DNA of 64,000 bases from Virgisporangium aliadipatigenens (GTDB taxonomy: Bacteria > Actinomycetota > Actinomycetes > Mycobacteriales > Micromonosporaceae). The notes beneath the pieces are model-generated. The model worked only from the letters and a program-made list of their open reading frames with translations. It searched no databases and was not told the origin of the DNA. The position numbers and the translations under genes were made by a program. Below, one piece after another: positions 54,768 to 63,330 of the stretch (position 1 is its first letter; each line of letters begins with the position of its first letter). The stretch is taken from NCBI RefSeq assembly GCF_016863615.1, contig NZ_BOPF01000002.1, positions 62,001 through 126,000 of the forward strand, given 5' to 3'.

Positions 54768-56558
54768 TCACGTGGACGTGCTCAACCGCACGGCGTCGAT
54801 GGTCCAACGGCTGTTCCAGAATCTCAGCGTGTCGCCCGAGCAGGTGAACTGCTCGGGCTCGACACTGCCGACCATCTCCCCGCTCTCGACCACCCGCCCG
54901 TTGACCCTGGTGGTGAGGGTGCCGATGGCCTTCGGGTCGCGCAGGTAGATCGTGGTGTCGCTCGCCTCGTAGGCGAACGTGATGGTTCCTACGCTGGTGA
55001 TCTCGTATCGGTTGCCACCCTCGGTTCCCGCGCGGGTCACACCGGCACCGAGATACTCCACCACCGCGGTGCCGTCGGGGCGGAACCGGTTGATCGTGCC
55101 CGCGCTCTGGAGTTGGACGGTGCGGCCGCCGACCACCCAGGTGGACCGGTTCGCGGTCTGCTGCCAGGTGCCGATGAGGCACTGCGCGGGGGTCAACGAC
55201 GGGGTCGGTGACGGTGACGGCGACTGCGTTCCGCCGCTGGACGACGCCGGGGCCGGCGACTGGGCCCGGGGGTCGGGTGGCGCGCCGCCCGGGTCGGGTC
55301 CGGTGAGTGCCCGGACACCCGCCACGGCGAGCAGGAGCGCGAGCACGGCCGCGACGGCGGCGGCCACCCGCCACCGGATCCGTGCGCGACGGCCGGGGTC
55401 GCCGGGCACCGCGACCGGCACCGCCGCCGGCCACCCGGAACCGTCGACCGGCCCCGCTTCGACCTCCCCGCCGTGCCCGGCGGGCGCGCTTTCGGCGGAC
55501 ACGTGCAGGCTGCCCTCGGCGACAGCCAGTTCGGGCTGGTCGGTGACCGTGGCGGGGATGCCGAACTCGCGGTGCACCTGGGTGGCGACCAGGGTGAGCC
55601 GGCTGGCGCCGCCGACGAGAAAGACGCCGGCCAGGTCGGTGGCGCGCACCCCCGCCGCGTCCAGCGCCTCCCGCGTCGTGTCGAGGGTGCGCCGCACGAT
55701 CGGTAGGGCGGCGGCGTCGAGCTGTTCCCGCGCGATCGGCACGTCCACGTCGAACAGCGGCAGGTGCACCATCGTCGCCGTGGTCCGCGACAGCATCTCC
55801 TTGGCCGTGCGGATGTCGTCCCAGAACGCCCGGCGCAGCCGTTGTTCCTCCGCACCGGAGGGCGTGGTGAGCCTGGCCCACCGCGCCGGGTCGAGCGCGG
55901 CGTACGTCTCGCCGACCTGCTCGACGAGCGCGGCGTCGATGTCGAGACCGCCGGTGCCGGTCAGGCCCCGTTCGGCAAGCACCTCGAACCCGTCGGCGGT
56001 GCGCCGCACCACGGAGGCGTCGAAGGTGCCGGCGCCGAAGTCGTACACGGCGGCGACGCCGCCGACCGGCACCCGGCCGGCCGCCGACACGACGAAGTAC
56101 CGCGCCGCGGCGACCGGCTCGGCGACCAGCCGTACCCGCGGGAAGACCGCCGCCGCCGCGTCCCGCAGGACCTGCCGGCGGGCCGAACCCCAGCCGGACG
56201 GACAGGTCAGCACGATCTCCGCCAGTGCGTCGCCGGTCACCCGGGCGGCCTCGGCCGCGACCCGCCGGAGCACCGCCGCGATCAGGTCGACGACCGGTAC
56301 CGCGGTCTCGCCGAGCAGGACCGCGCCGTCGTCGACGCGCTGCTTCGGATACGGCTCGAACCGCCCCGGCGCGATCCGCATCGAGTGCCAGGCGTCCCGC
56401 CCGACCTGGAGCCGCCCGTCCGCCTCGGCAAACACCGCGGACGGCAGCAGCGGCGACCCGTCGAACAGCAGCGGCCGCACCGTGCCGTCGGCGGAGGCGA
56501 GCATCGCGACCGTGTTCGACGTACCGAAGTCGATGCCCAGCCGCGCGGCGTCCACCAT
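54768..56558 (-). CDS. Hsp70-like ATPase fused to a membrane helix and beta domain
   Basis: 596 aa. The actin-like ATPase (about 1-355) has phosphate 1 GIDFGTSNTVAML, phosphate 2 YDFGAGTFDASVV near 168 and adenosine motif VFLVGGASRLTLV near 300. The Hsp70 substrate domain is absent. A membrane helix (about 395-420, WRVAAAVAAVLALLLAVAGV), a Pro/Ser-rich spacer and an extracellular beta-rich domain (about 460-596) with two Cys follow. It may transmit an ATP-linked state across the membrane or sense wall material. It lies downstream of the GH35/GH39 genes. Confidence 0.8.
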   Translation of the reverse strand: MVDAARLGIDFGTSNTVAMLASADGTVRPLLFDGSPLLPSAVFAEADGRLQVGRDAWHSMRIAPGRFEPYPKQRVDDGAVLLGETAVPVVDLIAAVLRRVAAEAARVTGDALAEIVLTCPSGWGSARRQVLRDAAAAVFPRVRLVAEPVAAARYFVVSAAGRVPVGGVAAVYDFGAGTFDASVVRRTADGFEVLAERGLTGTGGLDIDAALVEQVGETYAALDPARWARLTTPSGAEEQRLRRAFWDDIRTAKEMLSRTTATMVHLPLFDVDVPIAREQLDAAALPIVRRTLDTTREALDAAGVRATDLAGVFLVGGASRLTLVATQVHREFGIPATVTDQPELAVAEGSLHVSAESAPAGHGGEVEAGPVDGSGWPAAVPVAVPGDPGRRARIRWRVAAAVAAVLALLLAVAGVRALTGPDPGGAPPDPRAQSPAPASSSGGTQSPSPSPTPSLTPAQCLIGTWQQTANRSTWVVGGRTVQLQSAGTINRFRPDGTAVVEYLGAGVTRAGTEGGNRYEITSVGTITFAYEASDTTIYLRDPKAIGTLTTRVNGRVVESGEMVGSVEPEQFTCSGDTLRFWNSRWTIDAVRLSTST

Positions 56559-56609
56559 CCGACGACCGTATCCAACCCGCCCACGGCACGACTACTCGCG
56601 GTGGCGTCG

Positions 56610-58994
56610 TCAGGAACGGTTCGCCCGGTCGAACGTGACGTGCAGCGGCCCGGTGCCGGTCGGGATGACCGTGGTGCCGTCGCCTTCGGTTTCGCCTCCC
56701 GTGATGCGCGTCGGCGGGGTGTCGAAGACCGCCACGTCGGCGCCGACCTCCTGGGTCGGCCGCAGCACCACCTCGGCATCGGTGAGCCGGAGCAGTTCGC
56801 AGGTGGTCTCGCGCAGCGTCGCGGGGCCGATCCGGATGCCGTACGGCAGCATCAGCCCGGCGCGGGCGGGCAGGTGCAGCCGGCGGCCGCCGAGCACCGG
56901 GCGGTCCCGGTAGGCGAGCGTGCAGCGGGACGCCGACGGGGCGACGTTCAGCAGGTGCAGCAGCCGTTGGCCGGCTCCGTCCACTGTGGACGTCACGAGC
57001 AGCCCGGGGTCGGCGTCGTGGCGCAGCCGGGGGGTGACGCCGAGGGCCGCCATCGCATCCCGCCAGAAGCCGAGGTCGCAGGGGTAGTCGGCGGCGATCA
57101 CCATCGCGCGGCCGACGCCGGCCGTCACGTCGACCGCGCAGGGCTCGCCGGTGTGCACCGTTCGCAGCACCGGCGTGCCGCCGGCGAGGAGTTGCGCGTG
57201 GCCGACCCGCACCTCGGGCCGTCCGGCGGCCGTCACCGACGGGAAGTAGTCGCTGCGGGCGTCGACGCGGCCGGTGACGCGCAGGCCGAGGGCGTCGGCC
57301 AGCACGGTGCACGGCGTGCCGTCGACGTCCCGTTCGGGGAGCAGGCCGTGCAGCAGCAGGCGTCCGCCGTCGCGCACGTAGGCGGCCAGCCGTTCCTGCA
57401 CGTTGCGGCGCAGGGTCGCGGCGCTCGCCAGGACGAGCACGGGTGGCAGCTCCGAGGCGGACTGCACGTCGACCGCCGGGAACGAGAAGCCGGCCAGCAG
57501 CAGCGCCCGGGCCAGCACGTCGCGCGGGCCGGTGCCGCGGAAGCGTTCCAGGTCGGCGACCTGTGCCGCGCGTGCCGCCGACGCCGGATGGCGGTACTCG
57601 GTCAGGTAGTGATCGGGCACGAAGGCGAGCGCGAAGCCGTCGTTCTCCTCGTCGGAGTCGGCGAGGATCGCGGCGGCGGCGCGCACCGCGGCGAACACCC
57701 GCCGCACGGCACCGTAGCCGGCGTTGAGCGCGCCCTCGGGGCCGACCGGTGCGGCGAAGCCGTGCCGCTCGCCGGTGAACGCGATGCGGTCGTTCCCGTC
57801 GCCGACCGGCGTTTCCAGCGGCGGGTTGTGGCCGCCGGCGAAGAGGTACAGGTTCAGCAGGCGGGTGCCCTGTGCCACGCACAGGCGGGTCTTCAGCTCG
57901 ACCGCCTCCGGCGGGTGCAGGGTCGACAGGTCCTCGCCGTAGTCGCCGCTGCCCGCCTCGAACTCCAGCGACGTCAGCGGCTGGTCGGCGTCGTGCGCGG
58001 CGGCCAGGAACGCGTTCGCCACGTACAGGTCGGGCGCGTTGGTGACGGTCAGGTCCCCGAGATACAGGTCCGAACCGGAGGTGAGCTGCGCGATCCCGCG
58101 ATAGGACTCGAACAGCTGGCTGATCCCGATCGGAAAGGTGCGGCCCCGGCCCTCGCTCGTGCCGTGCACGTTGACCAGGAACGGCACCCCTACGACACCG
58201 TGGCGCCGCGCCGACGCGTGCAGGAACGCGACGTAGCGGCGGTACCGGTCGCGCATGTACCGCCCGATGTCGTCGTGAACGGCGAGCGAACGCTCCTCGG
58301 CAGGCCGGCGCAGCGCCGCCGCCCACGCCCGCGGGTCGTCGACCGGCGCGCCGACGCGTGCGGCGGCCTCGGCCGGGCCGTACCGCGCGACGGCCCACCG
58401 GCGCAGATCCCCGCAGACCTCGTCGGTCAGGTCGGGGGAGTTGGTGATCCACGAGAGCATGCCGATCTCGTTGTCCAACTGGACCGCGACGACCGGGCCG
58501 CCGTTCGTGGCCAGCCGGGCGGCGATCGGCGGCATGACCGCGGCGTACCAGCGCTCGGCGGCGTCCAGGAACGCCGGGGCCAGGTAGTCCAGCGTGCGGC
58601 TCGGCACGGGGGCGCCGTCCCAGGTGACCGGAACCAGGTGCGGGCTGTCGCGGTACAGCCGGTGCGGGATGCCCTCGTTCTTGAGTTCGGCCATGACGAA
58701 CGGCCCGGGCCGCACCAGTGCGCGCAGCCCGTGCGCGTGCGCCAGGTCGAGGAACCCGGCCAGGTCCCGCTGCGGATGGGTGCGGCCGTGCAGGTCGACG
58801 GTGCCGTCCGGCAGTTCGTGCCACAGCCACGGCACGTAGGTGGCGACGGTGTCGCAGCCCGCGTCGCGCAGCAGGATGAGGCGGTGCGCCCAGGCGTCGG
58901 GGGCGAGGCGGAAGTAGTGCACCTCGCCGGCGAGCACCAGCCGCGGCCGGCCGTCGATCAGGATCCGGCGGCCGTCGAGCGAGACGGTGGCCAC
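56610..58994 (-). CDS. GH35 beta-galactosidase-like glycoside hydrolase
   Basis: 794 aa, cytosolic (no signal peptide). GH35 blocks: LAGEVHYFRLAPDAWAHRLI near 20-39, TVATYVPWLWHE near 49, acid/base Glu in AVQLDNEIGML near 168 and a candidate nucleophile Glu in TSLEFEAGSGDYG near 345. It removes terminal beta-galactosides or related sugars from oligosaccharides. GTG at 58994 directly follows the GH39 stop (TGAGTG). Confidence 0.85.
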   Translation of the reverse strand: MATVSLDGRRILIDGRPRLVLAGEVHYFRLAPDAWAHRLILLRDAGCDTVATYVPWLWHELPDGTVDLHGRTHPQRDLAGFLDLAHAHGLRALVRPGPFVMAELKNEGIPHRLYRDSPHLVPVTWDGAPVPSRTLDYLAPAFLDAAERWYAAVMPPIAARLATNGGPVVAVQLDNEIGMLSWITNSPDLTDEVCGDLRRWAVARYGPAEAAARVGAPVDDPRAWAAALRRPAEERSLAVHDDIGRYMRDRYRRYVAFLHASARRHGVVGVPFLVNVHGTSEGRGRTFPIGISQLFESYRGIAQLTSGSDLYLGDLTVTNAPDLYVANAFLAAAHDADQPLTSLEFEAGSGDYGEDLSTLHPPEAVELKTRLCVAQGTRLLNLYLFAGGHNPPLETPVGDGNDRIAFTGERHGFAAPVGPEGALNAGYGAVRRVFAAVRAAAAILADSDEENDGFALAFVPDHYLTEYRHPASAARAAQVADLERFRGTGPRDVLARALLLAGFSFPAVDVQSASELPPVLVLASAATLRRNVQERLAAYVRDGGRLLLHGLLPERDVDGTPCTVLADALGLRVTGRVDARSDYFPSVTAAGRPEVRVGHAQLLAGGTPVLRTVHTGEPCAVDVTAGVGRAMVIAADYPCDLGFWRDAMAALGVTPRLRHDADPGLLVTSTVDGAGQRLLHLLNVAPSASRCTLAYRDRPVLGGRRLHLPARAGLMLPYGIRIGPATLRETTCELLRLTDAEVVLRPTQEVGADVAVFDTPPTRITGGETEGDGTTVIPTGTGPLHVTFDRANRS

Positions 58995-60854
58995 TCAGGC
59001 GACCTCGACCAGGACCGCCCCGGGCTGCGGCAGGTCGAACTCCAGCACCGCGCCGCCGTGGTCCGCAGCGACCGGCACCGGCTCGGCGACGAGCGCGTCG
59101 ACCCGGCGCAGCGCCGCCCACTGCTCCTCGGTGGGCCAGTCGTCGACGCCGAGCGCCGCCGCGAGCGTGCTGAGATCGCCGTGTTCGCGGTCCAGCCGGG
59201 TGAGCGTCGCCGCGCGTCCGGCCGCACCGGCGATCGTCAACCGCACGTGCCGACCCAGCGTCGCAGAACCGTCCACTGTGGACTGGTCCAATGTGGACGA
59301 CCACACCAGCACCGTCAGGCGGCCGTCGGCGTGCCGGCTCGCCCAGGTCCGCACCAGCCCGTCGGCCCCGTCGCCGTGGGCGCGCACCGGCAGTTCGGTG
59401 TCACCGAGGGCGGCCAACATGCGCAGCGCGTGGTAGCGCGGCTTGGCGATGCCGCCGACGGAGATCAGGCCGAAGCCGCCGTGCAGCAGGCGCTGCGGGC
59501 GGCCGAGTTCCTCGAAGTGGTCGCTGACCACCCAGTGGGACAGCGCGTCCACCCGGCCGGCGGCCGAGCGCATGCCGGTGAGCAGGAACGTCCCCGCGAA
59601 CGTCCCGTCGTTGACGGGATTGAAATGGGTGGGTGTCACGCCCCACTCGGTCCACAGGATCCGGGCCCCCGCCCGGCCGTGCCGGGCCAGCGCCGGCCGC
59701 AGGTCCAGCGGCGGGCTGCCGTAGGTGTGCGTGCTGACGAAGTCGACCGGCGCACCCGAGCGCGCGGTGTGCTCCAGCAGCGCGTCGACCCAGCCGGCGG
59801 CCGCCGAGGAGGGTCCACCGACGGGGATGCGCGGGTCGACGTCCTTGACCGCCCGGGCCGTCACGTCGTACAGCCGCATCCACTCGGCACGCGTGCCGGA
59901 CCAGAACACCTCCAGGTTGGCCTCGTTCCACACCTCGAAGTCCCAGCCGAGCACCTGCTCGCCGTACCGTTCGCGCAGGTGGCGCACCAGCGCGCGGACC
60001 AGGTCGGCCCAGCGGTCCCAGTCCTTCGGCGGGGAGATCACGCCGCGGTACCCGAACACCGTGCGCTCCGGGTCGCGGGCCAGCGCGCGCGGCATGAACC
60101 CGATCTCGACCACCGGGCGCAGGCCGGCCGCCAGCACCAGGTCGTAGACTCGGTCGACGCCGGTGAAGTCGTGGACCGGCGAACCGTCGGTGTCCTCCCG
60201 GTACACGCCGAGGTCGTCGTGCAGGATCGCGTGCGCGCGCACGGACCGGACGCCCACCTCGTCCCGGACGCGGGTCAGCGCCGCCAGCAGTTCGCGGCCG
60301 ATCTCGCGACCGCCGGTCAGGTCGCGGCACAGCAGGTGCGACAGGCGTTCGCTGCCGATCATCGGCTGCCACGGCCGGTGCAGCGGCCCGCCCGAAGCGT
60401 GCGCGTCGACGGTGACGCCGACCGTCGGCGGTGGCCCGGTCGAGGGCCTCGCGGTGGCGACGACCGGCGCGCTCAGCGGCCCGACCGCGGTCACCTCCGG
60501 CACGGCGGCGACGGCGTAGGAGTAGGCGCGGCCGGGCTCGCCGGTGGTGTCGACGTACCGGGTGTCGGGCACGGCGAGCACGTCGCCGCCGAGGTGGTCG
60601 ACCGGCGCGAATCCCCGACCGCCGTCGGCGCCGTCGGAGAAGATGTCGGCGCGGTGGACGAGATAGCCGGCGGCGCCCTGCACCGGGTCCCAGGCGAGCG
60701 TGACGTGGCCGACCCCGGGCCGCGCGCTCAGTCCGGTCGGCGCGCCGAGGTCCGGCGGCGGCGTTGCGGCCGCCGGGTCGGTGCGCAGCGCGACGCGGCT
60801 CTCCCAATCGGCCCGGGCACCGGAGGTCGACGGGTTCTCGGCCGCGTGTGCCAC
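58995..60854 (-). CDS. GH39-like glycoside hydrolase with fibronectin III domain
   Basis: 619 aa. A fibronectin III-like domain (about 35-135, PTGLSARPGVGHVTLAWDPV) precedes a (beta/alpha)8 barrel. Acid/base Glu is in FEVWNEANLEVFW near 310 and the nucleophile is probably in ILWTEWGVTP near 398. GH39 enzymes include beta-xylosidases and related activities. GTG at 60854 follows GAGGAGG. No signal peptide is visible. Probably controlled by the LacI-type site 44 bp upstream. Confidence 0.8.
   Translation of the reverse strand: MAHAAENPSTSGARADWESRVALRTDPAAATPPPDLGAPTGLSARPGVGHVTLAWDPVQGAAGYLVHRADIFSDGADGGRGFAPVDHLGGDVLAVPDTRYVDTTGEPGRAYSYAVAAVPEVTAVGPLSAPVVATARPSTGPPPTVGVTVDAHASGGPLHRPWQPMIGSERLSHLLCRDLTGGREIGRELLAALTRVRDEVGVRSVRAHAILHDDLGVYREDTDGSPVHDFTGVDRVYDLVLAAGLRPVVEIGFMPRALARDPERTVFGYRGVISPPKDWDRWADLVRALVRHLRERYGEQVLGWDFEVWNEANLEVFWSGTRAEWMRLYDVTARAVKDVDPRIPVGGPSSAAAGWVDALLEHTARSGAPVDFVSTHTYGSPPLDLRPALARHGRAGARILWTEWGVTPTHFNPVNDGTFAGTFLLTGMRSAAGRVDALSHWVVSDHFEELGRPQRLLHGGFGLISVGGIAKPRYHALRMLAALGDTELPVRAHGDGADGLVRTWASRHADGRLTVLVWSSTLDQSTVDGSATLGRHVRLTIAGAAGRAATLTRLDREHGDLSTLAAALGVDDWPTEEQWAALRRVDALVAEPVPVAADHGGAVLEFDLPQPGAVLVEVA
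59271..59298. repeat. Two adjacent copies of the 13-bp palindrome family
   Basis: GTCCACTGTGGAC (59271-59283) and the variant GTCCAATGTGGAC (59286-59298) sit 2 bp apart inside the GH39 gene. Other exact copies of GTCCACWGTGGAC are at 674-686, 1306-1318, 48005-48017, 52319-52331 and 56979-56991. Single-mismatch versions occur at many more places, listed in the findings. Confidence 0.85.
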
Positions 60855-60897
60855 CGGGCCTCCTCGGTCAGGATCGGGCAAAGGTGTCCAAGGCACC

Positions 60898-60909
60898 GTA
60901 ACCGCTTTC
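60898..60909. promoter_or_regulatory. LacI-type site upstream of the GH39-GH35 operon
   Basis: GTAACCGCTTTC (reverse GAAAGCGGTTAC) matches the palindrome at the LacI gene (GAAAGCGCTTTC) at 10 of 12 positions. It lies 44 bp upstream of the GH39 start, a position where a repressor would block transcription. Confidence 0.5.
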
Positions 60910-60940
60910 CGCCGACCCCGCCCGTCGACGGGCTACCGCC

Positions 60941-61111
60941 TCACGAGCATCGTTCGACGGTGAAGTCCTGGTGGCCTCGACCGTCGTGGCGGCGCTGCGT
61001 CTGCTTGCCCGACGTGAACCGGTACCGGTTGTCGTCGAGGCGGTGCCGCTTGTCGGTCGAACGGACGGCGTTGCTCAGCCCTTTTGCCGACTTGTCGTGA
61101 TATCTGTTCAC
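60941..61111 (-). CDS. Small basic/acidic hypothetical ORF (56 aa)
   Basis: GTG at 61111. The translation VNRYHDKSAKGLSNAVRS... continues with KRHRLDDNRYRFTSGK and ends DFTVERCS. It is hydrophilic and evenly charged, with GC-rich third positions beyond its first codons, unlike the Arg/Pro-rich nonsense of antisense frames here. No ribosome site stands out. It is divergent from the glycosyltransferase gene; its start touches the GTG at 61113, which favours the ATG at 61143 as the true glycosyltransferase start. No family recognised. Confidence 0.4.
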   Translation of the reverse strand: MNRYHDKSAKGLSNAVRSTDKRHRLDDNRYRFTSGKQTQRRHDGRGHQDFTVERCS

Positions 61112-61142
61112 TGTGAGTGTTGAAGCAGCCACGCAGAGTGGG

Positions 61143-62396
61143 ATGAAAGTACTGCTCGTGACGGCCGGCTCGCACGGGGACGTACGGCCGTTCGTCGCCC
61201 TGGGCGAGCGGTTGCTCCGCGCCGGCCACACGCCGCTGGTGATCGCGCCGCGGGTGTTCGGGCCGCTGGCCGTGGGGCACCGGGTGCCGTTCGCCCCGCT
61301 CGACCTGGACCTGAGCGCGGTAGCCGCCAGCACGCGTGCGGACGCGCCCGGGCCGCTGCACTTCCTGGCGTTCGCGCGGGCTATGGGCGGTGCCGTGCGC
61401 CCCGCGCTCGGCCCGCTCTGGGAGGCGGCCGCGGCCTTCCGCCCCGACGTCGTCGTGCACCACCCCGTTCTGCCGCTCGGCCAGCACCTCGCCGAACGCC
61501 TCGACGTCCCGGCCGTGCTCGCCCCGCCGCTGCCGGCGTTCGTGCCGACCGGGGAGTTCGCCTCGCCGGTGTGGTCCGTGCGGCTGCCCCGGCCGCTGCA
61601 CCGGTTCCCGGCGCTGAACCGGCTCTCGTACCGCGCCACCGCGGCCGCCACCGCACACTGGTGCCGCGCCGCCGTCGACGAGTGGCGCGCCGACCTCCTC
61701 GGACTCGCCCCCGGGCGGGAACGGATGCCCGAGCGCACGCTGCACCCGTTCAGCCGGCACGTGCTGCCGCGCCCGCACGACTGGCCGGCCGACACCGGGA
61801 TCACCGGCTACTGGTTCCTGCCCGCGCCGGTCGAACGGGAGCTGCCGCAGCAGGTGCGGGACTTCCTCGACGACGGGCCGCCGCCGGTGTACATCGGCTT
61901 CGGCAGCATGCCGCTGCACCGGCCGGCGCGCACCACCGCCGTCCTGTCGCGCGTGCTGGAACGCCTCGGTCTGCGCGCGATCGTGGCCACGGCGAACGTG
62001 CCGCCGCGCAAGTTCCCGGCGGTGTCGCGTGCGCTCGTGGTCCGTGACGTGCCGCACGACCTGCTGCTGCCGCACACGTCGGCCGTCGTGCACCACGGCG
62101 GCGCCGGCACCACGGGAGCCGCGGTCGTCGCGGGGAAGCCGCAGGTGATCTGCCCGGTCGGGTTCGACCAGCCGTTCTGGGCCGAACGGATGCGCGATCT
62201 CGGCGTCAGCGGCGGCACCCTGCCCCTGCACGCGCTGGGTGTGCGCACGCTGTCGGCCGCGCTGCGGCTGGTGCTCGAGGACGACGGGTTCGGCCGGCGC
62301 GCCGGCGAACTGGGGGAGAAGGTGCGCGCCGAGGACGGCACCGGCGCCGCGCTCGCCCACCTGGAACAACTGACCGGGATCGGGGTGAACGCATGA
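61143..62396 (+). CDS. GT1/MGT-family glycosyltransferase
   Basis: A 417-aa GT-B enzyme. N-terminal MKVLLVTAGSHGDVRPFVAL is the acceptor-side start of sterol- or macrolide-type glucosyltransferases. VYIGFGSMP near 250 and the donor-binding HHGGAGTTGAAVVAGKPQVI with PVGFDQPFWA near 317-346 are typical. It transfers a sugar, probably UDP- or dTDP-linked, to a small molecule. ATG at 61143 is preferred over GTG at 61113. Its stop overlaps the start of the third 83-bp element. Confidence 0.88.
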   Translation: MKVLLVTAGSHGDVRPFVALGERLLRAGHTPLVIAPRVFGPLAVGHRVPFAPLDLDLSAVAASTRADAPGPLHFLAFARAMGGAVRPALGPLWEAAAAFRPDVVVHHPVLPLGQHLAERLDVPAVLAPPLPAFVPTGEFASPVWSVRLPRPLHRFPALNRLSYRATAAATAHWCRAAVDEWRADLLGLAPGRERMPERTLHPFSRHVLPRPHDWPADTGITGYWFLPAPVERELPQQVRDFLDDGPPPVYIGFGSMPLHRPARTTAVLSRVLERLGLRAIVATANVPPRKFPAVSRALVVRDVPHDLLLPHTSAVVHHGGAGTTGAAVVAGKPQVICPVGFDQPFWAERMRDLGVSGGTLPLHALGVRTLSAALRLVLEDDGFGRRAGELGEKVRAEDGTGAALAHLEQLTGIGVNA

Positions 62397-62479
62397 GCGG
62401 ACGCTTGCGGGAGCTCATCATGGAAATCTGCGTGCTCGTGGCTCAGGGCGCCGGGGAGCGAAGCGAGGCGGCGTCATGA
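62393..62479 (+). repeat. 83-bp dispersed element, copy C (28-aa mini-ORF)
   Basis: ATG at 62393 overlaps the glycosyltransferase TGA (ATGA) and the mini-ORF TGA (62477-62479) overlaps the ATG of the hydrolase. The peptide starts MSGRLRELIMEIC and ends GAGERSEAAS. The first 18 bases and the 21-base GC-rich block near the 3' end are identical to copies A and B, while the middle diverges. The GGCGCC stem keeps pairing through one G-U (GGCGTC). Confidence 0.85.
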
Positions 62480-63330
62480 GCTACCGGTCGCCGGTGATGC
62501 ACGAGAGCCTGCCGCCCGGCGCGGAGCGGCGCGTCCTGCGCCTGTCCCGGGGGGACCTCGCCGCCACCAGATGCGACGGCGGCGGCGATCCCGTCGTCAT
62601 CGTGCCCGGCTACTTCGGCTCGAAGGAGGACTTCTGGCCGCTGTTTCCCGGGCTCGCGGCCGCCGGGTACGACGCGTGGTCGTTCGACCAACTGGGCCAG
62701 TACGACTCGGGCGGTCCGGACGACCCGGCGCACTACACGGTCGACCTGCTCGCGCGCGACCTGAACGAGGTGCTGGCCCACGTCGGCGGCGACCGCCCGG
62801 TGCACCTGGTCGGGCACTGCCTCGGCGGCTTCATCGCCCGGACGCTCACCCTCGCCACCCCGGAACGCGTCGCCAGCCTCACCCTGCTCGCCTGCGGCCC
62901 GGCGCTGCACGGCCGACGGCACCGGATGATGCTGCACGGCTACAGCGGCTACCTCAAGAACGGCGGCCCGCACGACACGGTCAGCCGCCGCATCGAGAAG
63001 ATGATCCTCGAGGGCGCCGGCCCCTGGTTCGCGCACACCCGCGACAAGATGCAGCGCGCCAAGTTCGGCTTCCTGTGGGGGATGGCGCACTCCGCCTGCG
63101 ACGAGCCGGACCGCACCGCCGAACTGAAGGCGACCGGCGTGCCGATGTTCGTGCTGTACGGCTCCATCGGCGGCCGGCTCTGGTCCCGCCGCGACCTCGC
63201 CGACATGGCCGGGCAGCTGGGCGCGCCGTCGCACATGGTCCACGACAGCGCGCACCACCCGGCGATGGAACAGCCCGCCGACACCACCGAGGCACTGGTG
63301 CGCTTCTTCGCCGGAACGGGGGCGGCGTGA
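62476..63330 (+). CDS. Alpha/beta hydrolase with a Cys nucleophile elbow
   Basis: 284 aa. Oxyanion region IVPGYFGSKEDFW near 42-54. The nucleophile elbow is VGHCLGGF near 113-120, where Cys replaces the usual Ser. The acid could be in the VLYGS region near 225 or in RDLADM after it, and the His in SAHHPAME near 260. Cys elbows occur in dienelactone hydrolases and PHA synthases. Between a glycosyltransferase and a P450, it may release, cyclise or hydrolyse a product. ATG at 62476 in an ATGA overlap. Confidence 0.8.
   Translation: MSYRSPVMHESLPPGAERRVLRLSRGDLAATRCDGGGDPVVIVPGYFGSKEDFWPLFPGLAAAGYDAWSFDQLGQYDSGGPDDPAHYTVDLLARDLNEVLAHVGGDRPVHLVGHCLGGFIARTLTLATPERVASLTLLACGPALHGRRHRMMLHGYSGYLKNGGPHDTVSRRIEKMILEGAGPWFAHTRDKMQRAKFGFLWGMAHSACDEPDRTAELKATGVPMFVLYGSIGGRLWSRRDLADMAGQLGAPSHMVHDSAHHPAMEQPADTTEALVRFFAGTGAA

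Noticed and set aside
53158-59304. A 2048-codon open frame on the minus strand
   Set aside because: It runs antisense to the secreted hydrolase and out of frame with the Hsp70-like, GH35 and GH39 genes; its product is Arg/Ala/Gly-rich noise created by high third-position GC.
55764-61100. A 1778-codon open frame on the plus strand
   Set aside because: Antisense to three well-supported minus-strand genes; no domain motif and biased composition.
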